The notes under the pieces were generated by a model. It worked only from the letters and a program-made list of their open reading frames with translations, had not been told where the DNA came from and did not search any database. 64,000 nucleotides of DNA, taken from NCBI RefSeq assembly GCF_032190635.1, contig NZ_JAVLAS010000001.1:1240001-1304000 (forward strand), given 5' to 3'. This document shows, one piece after another, positions 24,029 to 32,515 of the stretch (position 1 is its first letter; every line of letters begins with the position of its first letter). Both the position numbers and the translations under genes were made by a program. This DNA comes from Levilactobacillus zymae. GTDB lineage: Bacteria > Bacillota > Bacilli > Lactobacillales > Lactobacillaceae.

Positions 24029-24073
24029 AAAAGCGTCGCCAGGGAGGTTGAACTCTCTGACGACGCTTTTGGT
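24029..24073 (+). terminator. terminator of the D-Asp operon
   Basis: AAAAAGCGTCG..CAG.GAG / CTC.CTG.CGACGCTTTT hairpin. Confidence 0.85.
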
Positions 24074-24108
24074 TGTTCTAGGAAACGGGCGGGTCTTCCG
24101 TGACCACG

Positions 24109-24450
24109 TTACTTAAAGGCCAGCGTTAAACCCAGTCCGGCGGTAATCAAGCCAACGACCCCCATGATAAAGTACACCAGATGGGTTTGATCCCGTTCCA
24201 TTTTGCGACCGAAGCTAATTTCAATTAACGCGATGGTCCCGATCCCCAAGGCAAACTTTAGACTCACTAAGAATGGATTGTGGCCAAAAGTGCGAATACT
24301 GAGGACTACGCCACTGATAATCATGATTAAGTAAGCACAGCGCGCCAGTAAGAGAAATTGGGTGACGCGCTTTTCGGCATGTCGCGTTAAGCCGAGCAGT
24401 ACGGACAGCGTCAGCACGACCCAAGTCCAAAAGTGTAGGGCTAACCACAT
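24109..24450 (-). CDS. DUF1516 (YisL-like) membrane protein
   Basis: 113 aa from ATG 24450, seven bases after AAGGAAG. Four membrane segments fill most of the protein: LALHFWTWVVLTLSVLLGL, LARCAYLIMIISGVVLSI, PFLVSLKFALGIGTIALIEI and LVYFIMGVVGLITAGLGLTL, with SFGRKMERD between the last two. This matches the YisL family of Bacillaceae/Lactobacillaceae in size and layout. Function not known. Confidence 0.8.
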   Translation of the reverse strand: MWLALHFWTWVVLTLSVLLGLTRHAEKRVTQFLLLARCAYLIMIISGVVLSIRTFGHNPFLVSLKFALGIGTIALIEISFGRKMERDQTHLVYFIMGVVGLITAGLGLTLAFK

Positions 24451-24471
24451 ACAATCGCTTCCTTCCCCCAA

Positions 24472-24820
24472 ACGTTTAACTTTAGCCTACCATACCTGAG
24501 TCCTACCGCGGCATTAATTTAACCACTGATAACTAAAAATTAAGTTATGCGTGATCATTAGGGCTGTCAATCATCTGGCAGATCAGCGTTGACCAGTAGG
24601 TTAAGTGGCCGAAGACACCCAGGCGAAAATGGGTTTTAAAGATGAACAAAAGAACGGGGGAAGGTCGCAGTGGCGGTGTTGGGCTCATTGGGGGGGCTAC
24701 ACGTTTTGGTCTCTTCAGAACCAAGTGGGGCGGATGATGGCCGCAAGCTGCCTTTGACTAGACATAGAAAAGCGGTCGTGACTTTGGTGAAGTCACAACC
24801 GCTTCGGATGAAACGCTGGT
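24472..24820 (-). other. intergenic interval containing the amidase terminator
   Basis: About 350 bases with no supported gene. The one clear element is a minus-strand terminator at 24767-24804 (AAGCGGT.GTGACTT / AAGTCAC.ACCGCTT, A-run on the left) for the amidase gene. A short + frame from 24670 has no ribosome site and runs into the amidase gene on the other strand. Confidence 0.7.
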
Positions 24821-26092
24821 TTAGAAATTTAGGCTATTTTCGTTGGCCCAGTAAGTTTTACCGGCTAAGGTCACGCGATACCAAGTTGAAGCATCCGTGG
24901 CCTTGTAGCCCTTCTTATTGACCTTGACGGTGGTTCCCGCACTAAAGTCACTAGTGTGGGCCGTAGTCTTGGACAGGTAGGTCGAGTTTAGGACGTGGTT
25001 ATACAGGGGCGCGTTAGTGGTGGTATTCAACGTGGCCTTGCCGCTCGCGTCACTGTAGGTGACCTTCGGGAAGTTCAAGACCTTACTGTAGACCCAGTAC
25101 TTGTACCCGGAGTTCTTCGCAAAGCGAATCCGGTACCAGGTGCCACTCCAACCGCCGCGTTTGACACCACGACTGTCGACGTAAACCTTGGTGCCCCGGT
25201 GATCGCTACTTAAGCGGCCCCAACCGATCTTGTAAGCACCCTTGGTGCCCTTGACGTGGTTGTAGACCGTCCAGTTGGTGTAGTTGTTCGCCAACGTCGC
25301 AGTTTCGTTATTGCCACCGTGGTTGTAGGTCACCGTCTTCTTAGCCGCCGTCACGTGGGGCTTGCTGGTCGTGGTGGAACTAGACGACGAGTCCGTCGTC
25401 GTGTTAGTATCCGGCTGGGTCGTGACGGTGCCGCCCAACTTGGCGTACTGGGTATTCACCAGGGCCATGAAATCGGTCATGGTGTAGGTCGTTCCGAAGT
25501 AGCTCCGGGCGTTACTAGACCAATAACCATCCGGGTCGGTATGGTTGGTGCCCCCCAGTAGGGTCGATACGTTGTGGTGTGAGAGCACGGTTGACTTGTA
25601 CTGGGGCGTTAAACCGTACTGCTTTAAGACGTAGGCCGTGTAGTAGGCGGCGTTGTTCAATTCGCTAGCGAAGGCCGCTTTAGAGTGGACTTCGACCTGT
25701 TCGAACTGCACGTAACGCTGATTACCCTGATAGCCCGATCCCCAGGATAGGTAGTTGGTGTTCGCAATGTTGATGATGTGACTGGCATCGATGAACGTGT
25801 GGACGAACGCATTTTGATAATTGTTCTTCATATACGTGATTTCGTTATAAATCGTCGAGTTGGGGTTGGCGGTTTCGTGGACCACCACGCCCTCGGGCCG
25901 GTTATTGCGATACTTTAGCTTGGGAAAACCGGACCAGATGTTTTGTGTGATGGTCGGTGTTCCGTACCCCTGGTTTGCAATGTAGTCGTTAATGGTGTTA
26001 GCACTGGCAACGGTTGTGGTCCCTAACCACAGCCCTAAACAGCCAGCAACGAGGGCGGTGCCTCGAACCACCCAATGGTGCCAATTCTTCAT
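24821..26092 (-). CDS. secreted Amidase_2 peptidoglycan hydrolase with SH3-like (GW) repeats
   Basis: 423 aa. Signal peptide GTALVAGCLGLWLGTTTVASA. Zinc amidase domain at about residues 35-215: VVVHETANPNST (first His and Glu), FVHTFIDASHIINI, and LSHHNVSTLLGGTNHTDPDG (second His and the Lys/Thr region). A Ser/Thr linker (about 220-250) leads to bacterial SH3/GW-like repeats with GAYKIGWGRL, GTWYRIRFAKNSGYKYWV and STWYRVTLAGKTYWA, which bind wall polymers. It cuts muramoyl-alanine bonds at the cell surface, for separation or turnover. Monocistronic. Confidence 0.88.
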   Translation of the reverse strand: MKNWHHWVVRGTALVAGCLGLWLGTTTVASANTINDYIANQGYGTPTITQNIWSGFPKLKYRNNRPEGVVVHETANPNSTIYNEITYMKNNYQNAFVHTFIDASHIINIANTNYLSWGSGYQGNQRYVQFEQVEVHSKAAFASELNNAAYYTAYVLKQYGLTPQYKSTVLSHHNVSTLLGGTNHTDPDGYWSSNARSYFGTTYTMTDFMALVNTQYAKLGGTVTTQPDTNTTTDSSSSSTTTSKPHVTAAKKTVTYNHGGNNETATLANNYTNWTVYNHVKGTKGAYKIGWGRLSSDHRGTKVYVDSRGVKRGGWSGTWYRIRFAKNSGYKYWVYSKVLNFPKVTYSDASGKATLNTTTNAPLYNHVLNSTYLSKTTAHTSDFSAGTTVKVNKKGYKATDASTWYRVTLAGKTYWANENSLNF

Positions 26093-26431
26093 AATAAGTT
26101 CTCCTCCTATGGTAAGTGGCTCATCCTCAATTTTTTCCGTGCAACAATGGTTCGATTATAACGTATCTTTTCACGATTGGGTATCCGGGAGAACTTGGGA
26201 TGAAGTATTTTGTCGTTCGGGAATCAAACCAGATTGTGTGAACATCGTGACTTGAATCGTGGTAAATATCGGGTTTTGCGGGCCTAATTGGCGAAACCGG
26301 ATACATGGTTCGGCTTTTTCAGATTGTTGCAAACACCTTACAATTCAGTTGCAAACGCCAAACAAGGTGCTTGCGGTCCTTGAAGAACTTGGCTATAATG
26401 GGATATTGCATGATGAAAGGGGCGACCAGTG
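26093..26431 (+). promoter_or_regulatory. promoter region of the DUF2187 gene
   Basis: About 340 bases without a gene. A good promoter is TTGCGG (26371-26376), 17-bp spacer, TATAAT (26394-26399). Just upstream the motif GTTGCAAACRCC occurs twice in direct orientation (about 26327 and 26349), a possible operator. Confidence 0.55.
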
Positions 26432-26683
26432 ATGGCTGATAAGACGGAAAAGACTGAGACACCCGAAAAGGATGCGCTCAAGGTTGGCGATTACATCAAG
26501 GCCAAGAAGTTTGGCCCGCTGGAACACAATTTTACCGGTGAGATCACGAAGGTGTATGATAATTCAGTTCTGGTTGAAATCAGAGATTATGATCCGGCCG
26601 ACAAAACGGCGGTTGGCGATATGAATAACCGTGCCGTGGTTCGGAAGTCAACGGCCAAATTGACCAGTGCTCCCCAGGACTAA
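26432..26683 (+). CDS. DUF2187 family protein
   Basis: 83 aa, soluble. The DUF2187 core is visible: LKVGDYIKAKKFGPLEHNFTGEITKVYDNSVLVEI followed by a conserved NRAVVRKS end; the fold is probably a small KOW/SH3-like beta-barrel. The first ~20 residues are a charged tail. Start ATG 26432 with AAAGGGG about nine bases upstream, preferred over the adjacent ATG at 26429. Function unknown. Confidence 0.82.
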   Translation: MADKTEKTETPEKDALKVGDYIKAKKFGPLEHNFTGEITKVYDNSVLVEIRDYDPADKTAVGDMNNRAVVRKSTAKLTSAPQD

Positions 26684-26726
26684 GTTAGGATAAAAATAGA
26701 AAATTTGAATTTTTTTGCAAAAAGTA

Positions 26727-26755
26727 ATGACAACTCACAAATGGTATGCTATACT
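26727..26755 (+). promoter_or_regulatory. promoter of tRNA-Gly
   Basis: ATGACA (26727-26732), 17-bp spacer, TATACT (26750-26755), 12 bp before the tRNA. Confidence 0.65.
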
Positions 26756-26767
26756 CATTTGTGTTGT

Positions 26768-26838
26768 GCGGGTGTAGTTTAGTGGTAAAATCCAAGCTTC
26801 CCAAGCTTGTGTCGCGGGTCCGATTCCCGTCACCCGCT
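26768..26838 (+). tRNA. tRNA-Gly (anticodon CCC)
   Basis: 71-nt cloverleaf: acceptor GCGGGTG / CACCCGC, discriminator T, D arm with AGTTTAGTGGTAAAA, anticodon arm CAAGC-TTCCCAA-GCTTG (CCC), T arm CGGG-TCCGATT-CCCG. CCA not encoded. A hairpin with T-rich tail follows at about 26845-26878. Confidence 0.93.
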
Positions 26839-26889
26839 TTCGAATGAGGCGGCCAATTTGGGCCGTCTTTCTTATTTTATTCGAAGGTT

Positions 26890-27092
26890 TTAGTATCAGC
26901 GGTTAGATGAGTAGGGTTAAGTCGATTACACAGCGAGTTCGGGTGGGTGATAGCCGGACTAATCGATGACTCGAAACGGACTAGCCGGTCAAAGATGAAT
27001 TAATCATTTAAGTGGACTGTTAAAGTCAATTAGAGTGGTACCGCGGGAAAATCTCGTCTCTTACAGCAAGTGTAAGGGGCGTTTTTTTGTCT
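26890..27092 (+). promoter_or_regulatory. T-box leader of argS
   Basis: The 3' end shows the T-box itself (AGAGTGGTACCGCGG, 27032-27046) and a terminator CGTCTCTTACA / TGTAAGGGGCG followed by T7 (about 27055-27088). The upstream ~150 nt contain the Stem I region (GAGTAGGGTTAAGTC... ...GACTC). Uncharged tRNA-Arg would stabilise the antiterminator. I could not fix the specifier codon with certainty. Confidence 0.85.
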
Positions 27093-27123
27093 CGGGGACC
27101 CGCTTAATCAAGGAGGAATTCGG

Positions 27124-28815
27124 ATGGATTACAAACAAAAAGTGACCGCTGTGTTGGTGCAAGCCCTAGATGGTCAGTTAACGGCTGAAGATGTGCAGGC
27201 TAAGCTGGAACGGCCCAAGACGTCAGATAAAGGGGACCTTGCATTCCCGACATTTACCTTAGCTAAGTTGCTGCACCAAGCACCACAACAAATTGCGCAA
27301 AACCTTGCAGCGAAGCTCGATACCACCGACTTTGAAAAGGTGGAAGTCGTGGGACCTTACCTGAACTTCTTCTTCGATAAGGCGGGGTACAGTGCCGATA
27401 CGTTAAAGACAGTTTTAACGGCCGGGGCTGATTACGGTCAGAACCAGGACGGTGCCAATGGTAACGTGCCGATCGATATGTCGTCGCCGAACATCGCTAA
27501 GCCGATGTCCATGGGCCACTTGCGCTCCACGGTGATTGGGAACTCGATTGCGAATATTTTGACCAAGAACGGTTACCACCCCATTAAGGATAATCACTTA
27601 GGGGACTGGGGCACCCAGTTCGGGAAACTCATCACCGCCTACAAACTGTGGGGGAACGAAGCCGACGTCAAGAAGGACCCCATCAATAAGTTGGTGGAAT
27701 ATTACGTTCGCTTCCACAAGGAAGACGTTGATAAACCCGAACTCGACGACGAAGCGCGCGAATGGTTCCGCAAGCTGGAAGCCGGCGATCCCGAGGCTCA
27801 CAAGTTATGGGAATGGTTCCGGGAAGTTTCCTTACAAGAATTCAACGCCGTTTACAAGGAATTGGGCGTTAAGTTCGACACCTACAACGGGGAAGCCTTC
27901 TACAACGATAAATTAGCCGAAGTGGTGCAACTCTTGAAGGACAAGCACCTGCTGGTAGAATCCGAAGGCGCGCAAGTGGTTGACTTAAGCAAGTACGACC
28001 TGAACCCGGCCTTGATCCTGAAGAGTGATGGGGCTTCGCTGTACATTACGCGAGACATCGCGACGGCCCTGTACCGTGATCGGACCTACAGTCCCGTCAA
28101 GAACCTGTACGTCGTGGGCTCCGAACAGACCTACTACTTCAAGCAATTGAAGGCGGTCTTGGAAGAGATGGGCGTGAAGTCGGCACCGAACTTGCAACAC
28201 GTGCCGTTCGGGCTGATCACCGTTGATGGCAAGAAGCTGTCCACCCGGTCCGGCCGGATTATCTTGTTGGCCAAGGTGCTGGAAGAATCCGTCAAGTTGG
28301 CCCAAGAAGAAATTGCCGAAAAGAACCCCACGTTGGCTAACAAGGATGAAGTAGCCAAGCAGGTTGGGGTGGGGGCCATCGTCTTTGGTGACCTGAAGAA
28401 CGAACGGACTAACAACATTGACTTCGTTCTAGCCGACCAGTTGAAGTTTGAAGGGGAAACGGGGCCGTACGTGCAATACGCCCACGCCCGGGCCGAAAGT
28501 ATCCTGCGGAAGGCGGCCCACGTTGACGTGCAGGCCGAAGCTAATCAGCTGACCGATCCGTTGGCTTGGGATACGATCAAGGCACTGGCCGACTTCCCGC
28601 AAATCGTAAAGATGGCTTGCGACGAATTGGAACCATCCGTAATCGCCAAGTACGCGATTCGGTTAGCCAAGACCTTTAACAAATACTACGCGCACGCCAA
28701 GATTCTGACCGAGGATGCGGAATTATCTGCGCGGTTAGCCTTAGTCAAGGCCGTGTCGACGGTCTTGAAGGAAGCGCTGCGGCTCTTAGGGGTTCAAGCA
28801 CCAGACGAAATGTAA
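27124..28815 (+). CDS. argS: arginyl-tRNA synthetase
   Basis: 563-aa class I synthetase. The N-terminal ~110 residues form the Arg-specific tRNA-D-loop domain. The active-site motif is SSPNIAKPMSMGHLRSTVIG (HIGH-like HLRS), and the second site is KKLSTRSGRI (KMSKS-like). The C-terminal anticodon-binding helical domain contains EGETGPYVQYAHARAESIL and FNKYYAHAKIL. Controlled by the T-box leader upstream; AAGGAGG at 27111-27117. Ends at its own terminator, 170 bp before argR. Confidence 0.96.
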   Translation: MDYKQKVTAVLVQALDGQLTAEDVQAKLERPKTSDKGDLAFPTFTLAKLLHQAPQQIAQNLAAKLDTTDFEKVEVVGPYLNFFFDKAGYSADTLKTVLTAGADYGQNQDGANGNVPIDMSSPNIAKPMSMGHLRSTVIGNSIANILTKNGYHPIKDNHLGDWGTQFGKLITAYKLWGNEADVKKDPINKLVEYYVRFHKEDVDKPELDDEAREWFRKLEAGDPEAHKLWEWFREVSLQEFNAVYKELGVKFDTYNGEAFYNDKLAEVVQLLKDKHLLVESEGAQVVDLSKYDLNPALILKSDGASLYITRDIATALYRDRTYSPVKNLYVVGSEQTYYFKQLKAVLEEMGVKSAPNLQHVPFGLITVDGKKLSTRSGRIILLAKVLEESVKLAQEEIAEKNPTLANKDEVAKQVGVGAIVFGDLKNERTNNIDFVLADQLKFEGETGPYVQYAHARAESILRKAAHVDVQAEANQLTDPLAWDTIKALADFPQIVKMACDELEPSVIAKYAIRLAKTFNKYYAHAKILTEDAELSARLALVKAVSTVLKEALRLLGVQAPDEM

Positions 28816-28834
28816 TCATGGGCATTAGCCAGAA

Positions 28835-28869
28835 GGGCACCATTGCTGAGCGGCAATGGTGCCTTTTTT
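28835..28869 (+). terminator. terminator of argS
   Basis: GGCACCATTGC / GCAATGGTGCC with loop TGAGCG, followed by T7. Confidence 0.9.
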
Positions 28870-28878
28870 TGCGTTGAA

Positions 28879-28918
28879 AACGAATATTTGGTACACTGAG
28901 TTCATAAATATTCAATGA
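28879..28918 (+). promoter_or_regulatory. tandem ARG-box-like sites before argR
   Basis: ACGAATATTTGGTA (28880-28893) and TTCATAAATATTCAATG (28901-28917; reverse complement CATTGAATATTTATG) resemble the ArgR box CATGAATAAAAATKCA. They lie in the argR promoter region, suggesting autoregulation. Confidence 0.5.
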
Positions 28919-28985
28919 TTGGTGGCGAAAACCCCATTCTTGGATTTTACGCAATGCAATTTTATGCGGAGGGGGCTATTTTGTC

Positions 28986-29453
28986 ATGAAGAAGAGCATT
29001 CGCCAAGCACGCATTGAGCAGTTGATTAACCAGTATCCCATCGGCACCCAAGAAGAGCTGATGGAACGGCTTCAAGCCGTAGATATTCAGGCGACCCAGG
29101 CAACCATCTCTCGCGATATTCGCGAGATGCAGATTGTGAAGGCCCAGGATGGGCACGGCCATCTGCGCTATACCATTTTTAAGGCGGGTAATCGGAGTGA
29201 GGAAGAGCACCTCCGTGAAACCATTAACGAGGTGGTTACCGGGCTGACCCGCGTCGAATTCGTTAATATTTTGAAAACGCTGCCGAGCAACGGAAACCTC
29301 TTAGCAGCCATCTTTGACGACCTCAATCTACCCGAGATCGCGGGGACGTTGGCGGGTCACGATACCATCTTTATCATCAGTCCCAGCGCGGCCGTGGCTG
29401 AAAAACTGCACGACCGGATTGCTGCTGAAATGAATCCAGAAATTGTTCACTAG
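28986..29453 (+). CDS. argR: arginine repressor
   Basis: 155 aa. N-terminal winged helix (MKKSIRQARIEQLINQYPIGTQEELME...ATQATISRDIREMQIVKA) and C-terminal oligomerisation/arginine-binding domain (about 80-150; NGNLLAAIFDDLNLPEIAGTLAGHDTIFIIS, with GTLAGHDT forming the arginine pocket). The hexamer represses arginine biosynthesis and activates the deiminase pathway in relatives. Lactobacilli often carry two argR genes; only one is here. GGAGGGG upstream of ATG 28986. Confidence 0.93.
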   Translation: MKKSIRQARIEQLINQYPIGTQEELMERLQAVDIQATQATISRDIREMQIVKAQDGHGHLRYTIFKAGNRSEEEHLRETINEVVTGLTRVEFVNILKTLPSNGNLLAAIFDDLNLPEIAGTLAGHDTIFIISPSAAVAEKLHDRIAAEMNPEIVH

Positions 29454-29886
29454 AACGTGGTCTAAAAACGCAAGGGGTCGCTCGAACGGCCCATTTACTT
29501 GGTCATTAACCGGTCACAAAACGCGCATCGTTGTTGGGAAAGTTGGCCTAAAAGTCTTTTCAAGACTGACTTGCACTGCCGTGGCGCACTAGGACGGTTT
29601 ATCAAGCCCGATCCAGCCCCCGTTTTATCCAGGGACTGGATCGGGTTTTCGTTGGTTTTTAAGGTGGCTTAAAGCTTCATAAAGTTTCCGTGAAAGCCTA
29701 GCATGGGGGCCGGTCTATGCTAAAATAGAGCATATTATGTGGTGGGACTCACCCCGAGGTGGGCCCATCTTTCCACTGACGTGCGGACCGGGTCTCTAGT
29801 TTCCGGCCTCACCGTGGCCGACTTTTTGACCACCGTTGAGTGCAGCTCAGTCCTAGCGTCTATTTTCTATTAGAAGAGGCTATTTC
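29454..29886 (+). other. intergenic region: terminator and GC-rich structured leader of the PBP gene
   Basis: 433 bases without a gene. 29607-29650 is a terminator (CCCGATCCAG / CTGGATCGGG, TTTTCG). 29736-29845 is unusually GC-rich and folded: GGTGGG-ACT-CACC-CCGA-GGTG-GG-CCCATC, then a CCGG...CCGG hairpin and GGCC-TCACCGT-GGCC. It could be a leader controlling the PBP gene or a small RNA of its own; no known family recognised. Confidence 0.4.
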
Positions 29887-31983
29887 ATGGATAACCAACA
29901 ACCAAACCCAACAACCGAACGGGGATTCAAAGCGCGCTTCAAGCGCTTCTGGCGTCGGTTTCAGTTGACGCGGTGGCTGATCGTGATTCTGCTGACCGGC
30001 TTTTTACTGATGAGTGGCTATCTCACCTTTATGGCTAAAACCGCTAACGTCGGCGATTTAAAGGCCGCATTGGATAACCCCACTCAGATTTATGATCGGC
30101 ACAACAAGAAAGCAGGCACGCTGTACTCGCAGAAGGGGACATCCGTACCGTTATCGCAAATTTCGCCAAACATTCAACAGGCGGTCATCTCGACGGAAGA
30201 TCGGAATTTCTATAAGGAACACGGGTTTTCCGTTAAGGGGATCGGTCGGGCCTTTTATTTGTACGCCAAAAATAAGTTATTAGGTCGGGACTACATCAGT
30301 GGTGGGGGGAGTACGTTAACCCAGCAGTTGGTGAAGAACGCCTATTTGACGCAGGAACAGACCTTTACCCGGAAGTTCAAGGAACTCTTCTTATCGATCG
30401 AAGTCGAAAATGTCTACAGTAAAAAGGACATCTTGGCCATGTATCTGACTAACGCTTACTTCGGCAACGGGGTCTGGGGCGTCCAGGATGCGTCTGAACG
30501 TTACTTTGGGACTTCCGCGGCCAACTTAACGGTTCCGCAGGCCGCTGTTTTAGCTGGGATGTTGACCAATCCGAACGGGTACAATCCGATTGATCACCCC
30601 CAGGCCGCTCGGCAACGCCGAAACGTGGTGCTAGGCCTTATGGCGCAGACCGGAGCCATCACGACGGCCCAGGCCAAGCAGTATCAGGCGACCGCCATCA
30701 CGACGAACGACAACTACACCTATAAGAATAGTTATAAGTACCCGTATTTCTTTGATGCCGTGATTAATGAAGCCATCAGTAAATATGGCTTGACCGAATC
30801 CGAAATCATGAATAAAGGGTACAAGATCTATACCACCCTTGACCAAGGGAACCAAACTCAGATGCAGACGCTCTTCAAGAACAACGCCTACTTCCCGGCA
30901 AACGCCAGCGATGGCACCAAGGTCCAGGCGGCTAGCATCGCCATCGATCCGAATACGGGGGGGGTTGAGGCCGTCGTCGGTGGTCGGGGCAAACACGTCT
31001 TCCGGGGGTACAACCGGGCCACGCAAATGCGCCGGCAACCCGGTTCGACCATTAAGCCGTTGGCGGTTTACACTCCCGCGTTGGAGAACGGCTATTACTA
31101 CGATTCTCAGTTGACCGATAAGAAGCAGTCATATGGTAGTAACAAGTACACCCCGCACAACTACGGGGGCGTCTATAGTGGTAAATTACCGATGTATCAG
31201 GCGCTCGCCCAAAGTTCTAATGCGCCGGCTGTTTGGCTCCTCAATAAGATTGGCGTAGACAAGGGGTATGAATCGGTGAAGAAGTTCGGCCTGCCCGTCA
31301 GCAAGTCGGATAAGAACCTAGCCTTAGCGCTGGGCGGCTTGAAGACCGGGGTTTCTCCCCAGCAATTGGCCCAGGCCTATACGGCGTTTGCCAATAGTGG
31401 CACCATGCATTCGGCCCACTATATCCGTAAGATTGTCGACGCTTCGGGTAACGTCGTCGTTGATACTAACGACACGGCGGCCAAGTCGACCAAGGTCATG
31501 TCCAGTAAGACCGCTAAACAGATGACCAGTATGATGATGGGCGTCTTCAATTACGGAACGGGGACAACGGCTAAACCCTACGGTTACACGATTGCCGGGA
31601 AGACCGGGAGTACCGAGGCCGACGGGGACGCCGATGCCACCCGGGATAAGTGGATCGTCGGTTATACGCCTGACGTCGTGGTCACTACCTGGGAAGGGTT
31701 CGATAGCACCAGTAGTAAGCATCACTTGGAAGACGTTAGCGGCACCGGTGAAGGCCCGCTTTTCCAGGCCGAGATGCAGGGGATTTTGCCGAACACCAAG
31801 GGAACTTCGTTTGACACCAAGGATGCGTCGACGCTGGCCAACGCCCAGAATAGTGGGTCGTCCAGTTCGACGGATATCTGGGATTCCGTCCAGAAGGGCA
31901 TTGATAACGCCGGTAAGTCGTTTAATAACGTGGCCGACAAGGTCAAGTCCTGGTGGGAAAAGGCGAAATCAGTGATCGACTAG
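29887..31983 (+). CDS. pbp1A: class A penicillin-binding protein (PBP1A-type)
   Basis: 698-aa bifunctional peptidoglycan synthase anchored by one N-terminal membrane helix (WLIVILLTGFLLMSGYLTFM, about residues 35-55). GT51 glycosyltransferase: ISTEDRNFYKEHGFSVKGIG, GGGSTLTQQLVKNAYL, KDILAMYLTNAYFGNGVWGV. Transpeptidase: QPGSTIKPLA (SxxK), QSSNAPAVW (SxN) and AGKTGSTEAD (KTGT/S). The C-terminal Ser-rich tail ends in an amphipathic stretch (IDNAGKSFNNVADKVKSWWE). It polymerises glycan strands and cross-links stem peptides. Confidence 0.94.
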   Translation: MDNQQPNPTTERGFKARFKRFWRRFQLTRWLIVILLTGFLLMSGYLTFMAKTANVGDLKAALDNPTQIYDRHNKKAGTLYSQKGTSVPLSQISPNIQQAVISTEDRNFYKEHGFSVKGIGRAFYLYAKNKLLGRDYISGGGSTLTQQLVKNAYLTQEQTFTRKFKELFLSIEVENVYSKKDILAMYLTNAYFGNGVWGVQDASERYFGTSAANLTVPQAAVLAGMLTNPNGYNPIDHPQAARQRRNVVLGLMAQTGAITTAQAKQYQATAITTNDNYTYKNSYKYPYFFDAVINEAISKYGLTESEIMNKGYKIYTTLDQGNQTQMQTLFKNNAYFPANASDGTKVQAASIAIDPNTGGVEAVVGGRGKHVFRGYNRATQMRRQPGSTIKPLAVYTPALENGYYYDSQLTDKKQSYGSNKYTPHNYGGVYSGKLPMYQALAQSSNAPAVWLLNKIGVDKGYESVKKFGLPVSKSDKNLALALGGLKTGVSPQQLAQAYTAFANSGTMHSAHYIRKIVDASGNVVVDTNDTAAKSTKVMSSKTAKQMTSMMMGVFNYGTGTTAKPYGYTIAGKTGSTEADGDADATRDKWIVGYTPDVVVTTWEGFDSTSSKHHLEDVSGTGEGPLFQAEMQGILPNTKGTSFDTKDASTLANAQNSGSSSSTDIWDSVQKGIDNAGKSFNNVADKVKSWWEKAKSVID

Positions 31984-32096
31984 GTTACGCGCGAGACGCA
32001 AAAGACCGCATCAATTTACAATCTCTCCTAGGGAGCGGTTGCAAAGCATGGTACAATATTAGATGAACGTTTTAAATTCGAGGAGGAACTCCCAAC

Positions 32097-32441
32097 ATGG
32101 CCGAAAACCTAAAAGACTTGGGCGCCAGTGTCGCTCAAGCATTACAAGCAACGCCGGAATACCAAGCACTCCAAGCTGCCTTTACCACGATGAAGGCGGA
32201 CGCGGATACCTACAAGTTATTCCAAGACTTTCAAATGCTACAGATGAACTTGCAACAAAAGCAAATGTCCGGACAAGACCTGAGTGATGATGAACTCAAG
32301 CACGCTCAGGAATTAGCCACCCAAGTGGGGGCTAAGCCGGCCATTAAGGATTTGATGGCGAAGGAAAAAGACGTCAATCAGATTTTAAACGACTTAAACA
32401 GTACGATTACCAAGCCGATCCAAAATATCTATCGAGGCTAA
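32097..32441 (+). CDS. YheA/YlbF-family (UPF0342) protein
   Basis: 114-aa all-helical protein. Family features: EYQALQAAFTTMKADADTYKLF, FQMLQMNLQQKQMSGQD, and a KPIQNIY ending. In Bacillus, YheA is a relative of the YlbF/YmcA RNase Y-complex proteins and sits near yhaONM, as here. GAGGAGGA nine bases before ATG. Followed by a terminator at 32446-32498. Confidence 0.85.
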   Translation: MAENLKDLGASVAQALQATPEYQALQAAFTTMKADADTYKLFQDFQMLQMNLQQKQMSGQDLSDDELKHAQELATQVGAKPAIKDLMAKEKDVNQILNDLNSTITKPIQNIYRG

Positions 32442-32445
32442 AAAA

Positions 32446-32498
32446 TCAATCGTCGGTGTCTTCCTTCTTTATGAGGGGCGCACCGGCGATTTTTTTGA
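32446..32498 (+). terminator. terminator of the YheA-like gene
   Basis: ATCG.CGGTG / CACCG.CGAT stem with a long loop, followed by T7. Confidence 0.75.
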
Positions 32499-32515
32499 AG
32501 GGACAGTGAGCAACC

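Noticed and set aside
24670..24921. 83-codon + strand frame
   Set aside because: Overlaps the 3' end and terminator of the amidase gene on the other strand; no ribosome site.
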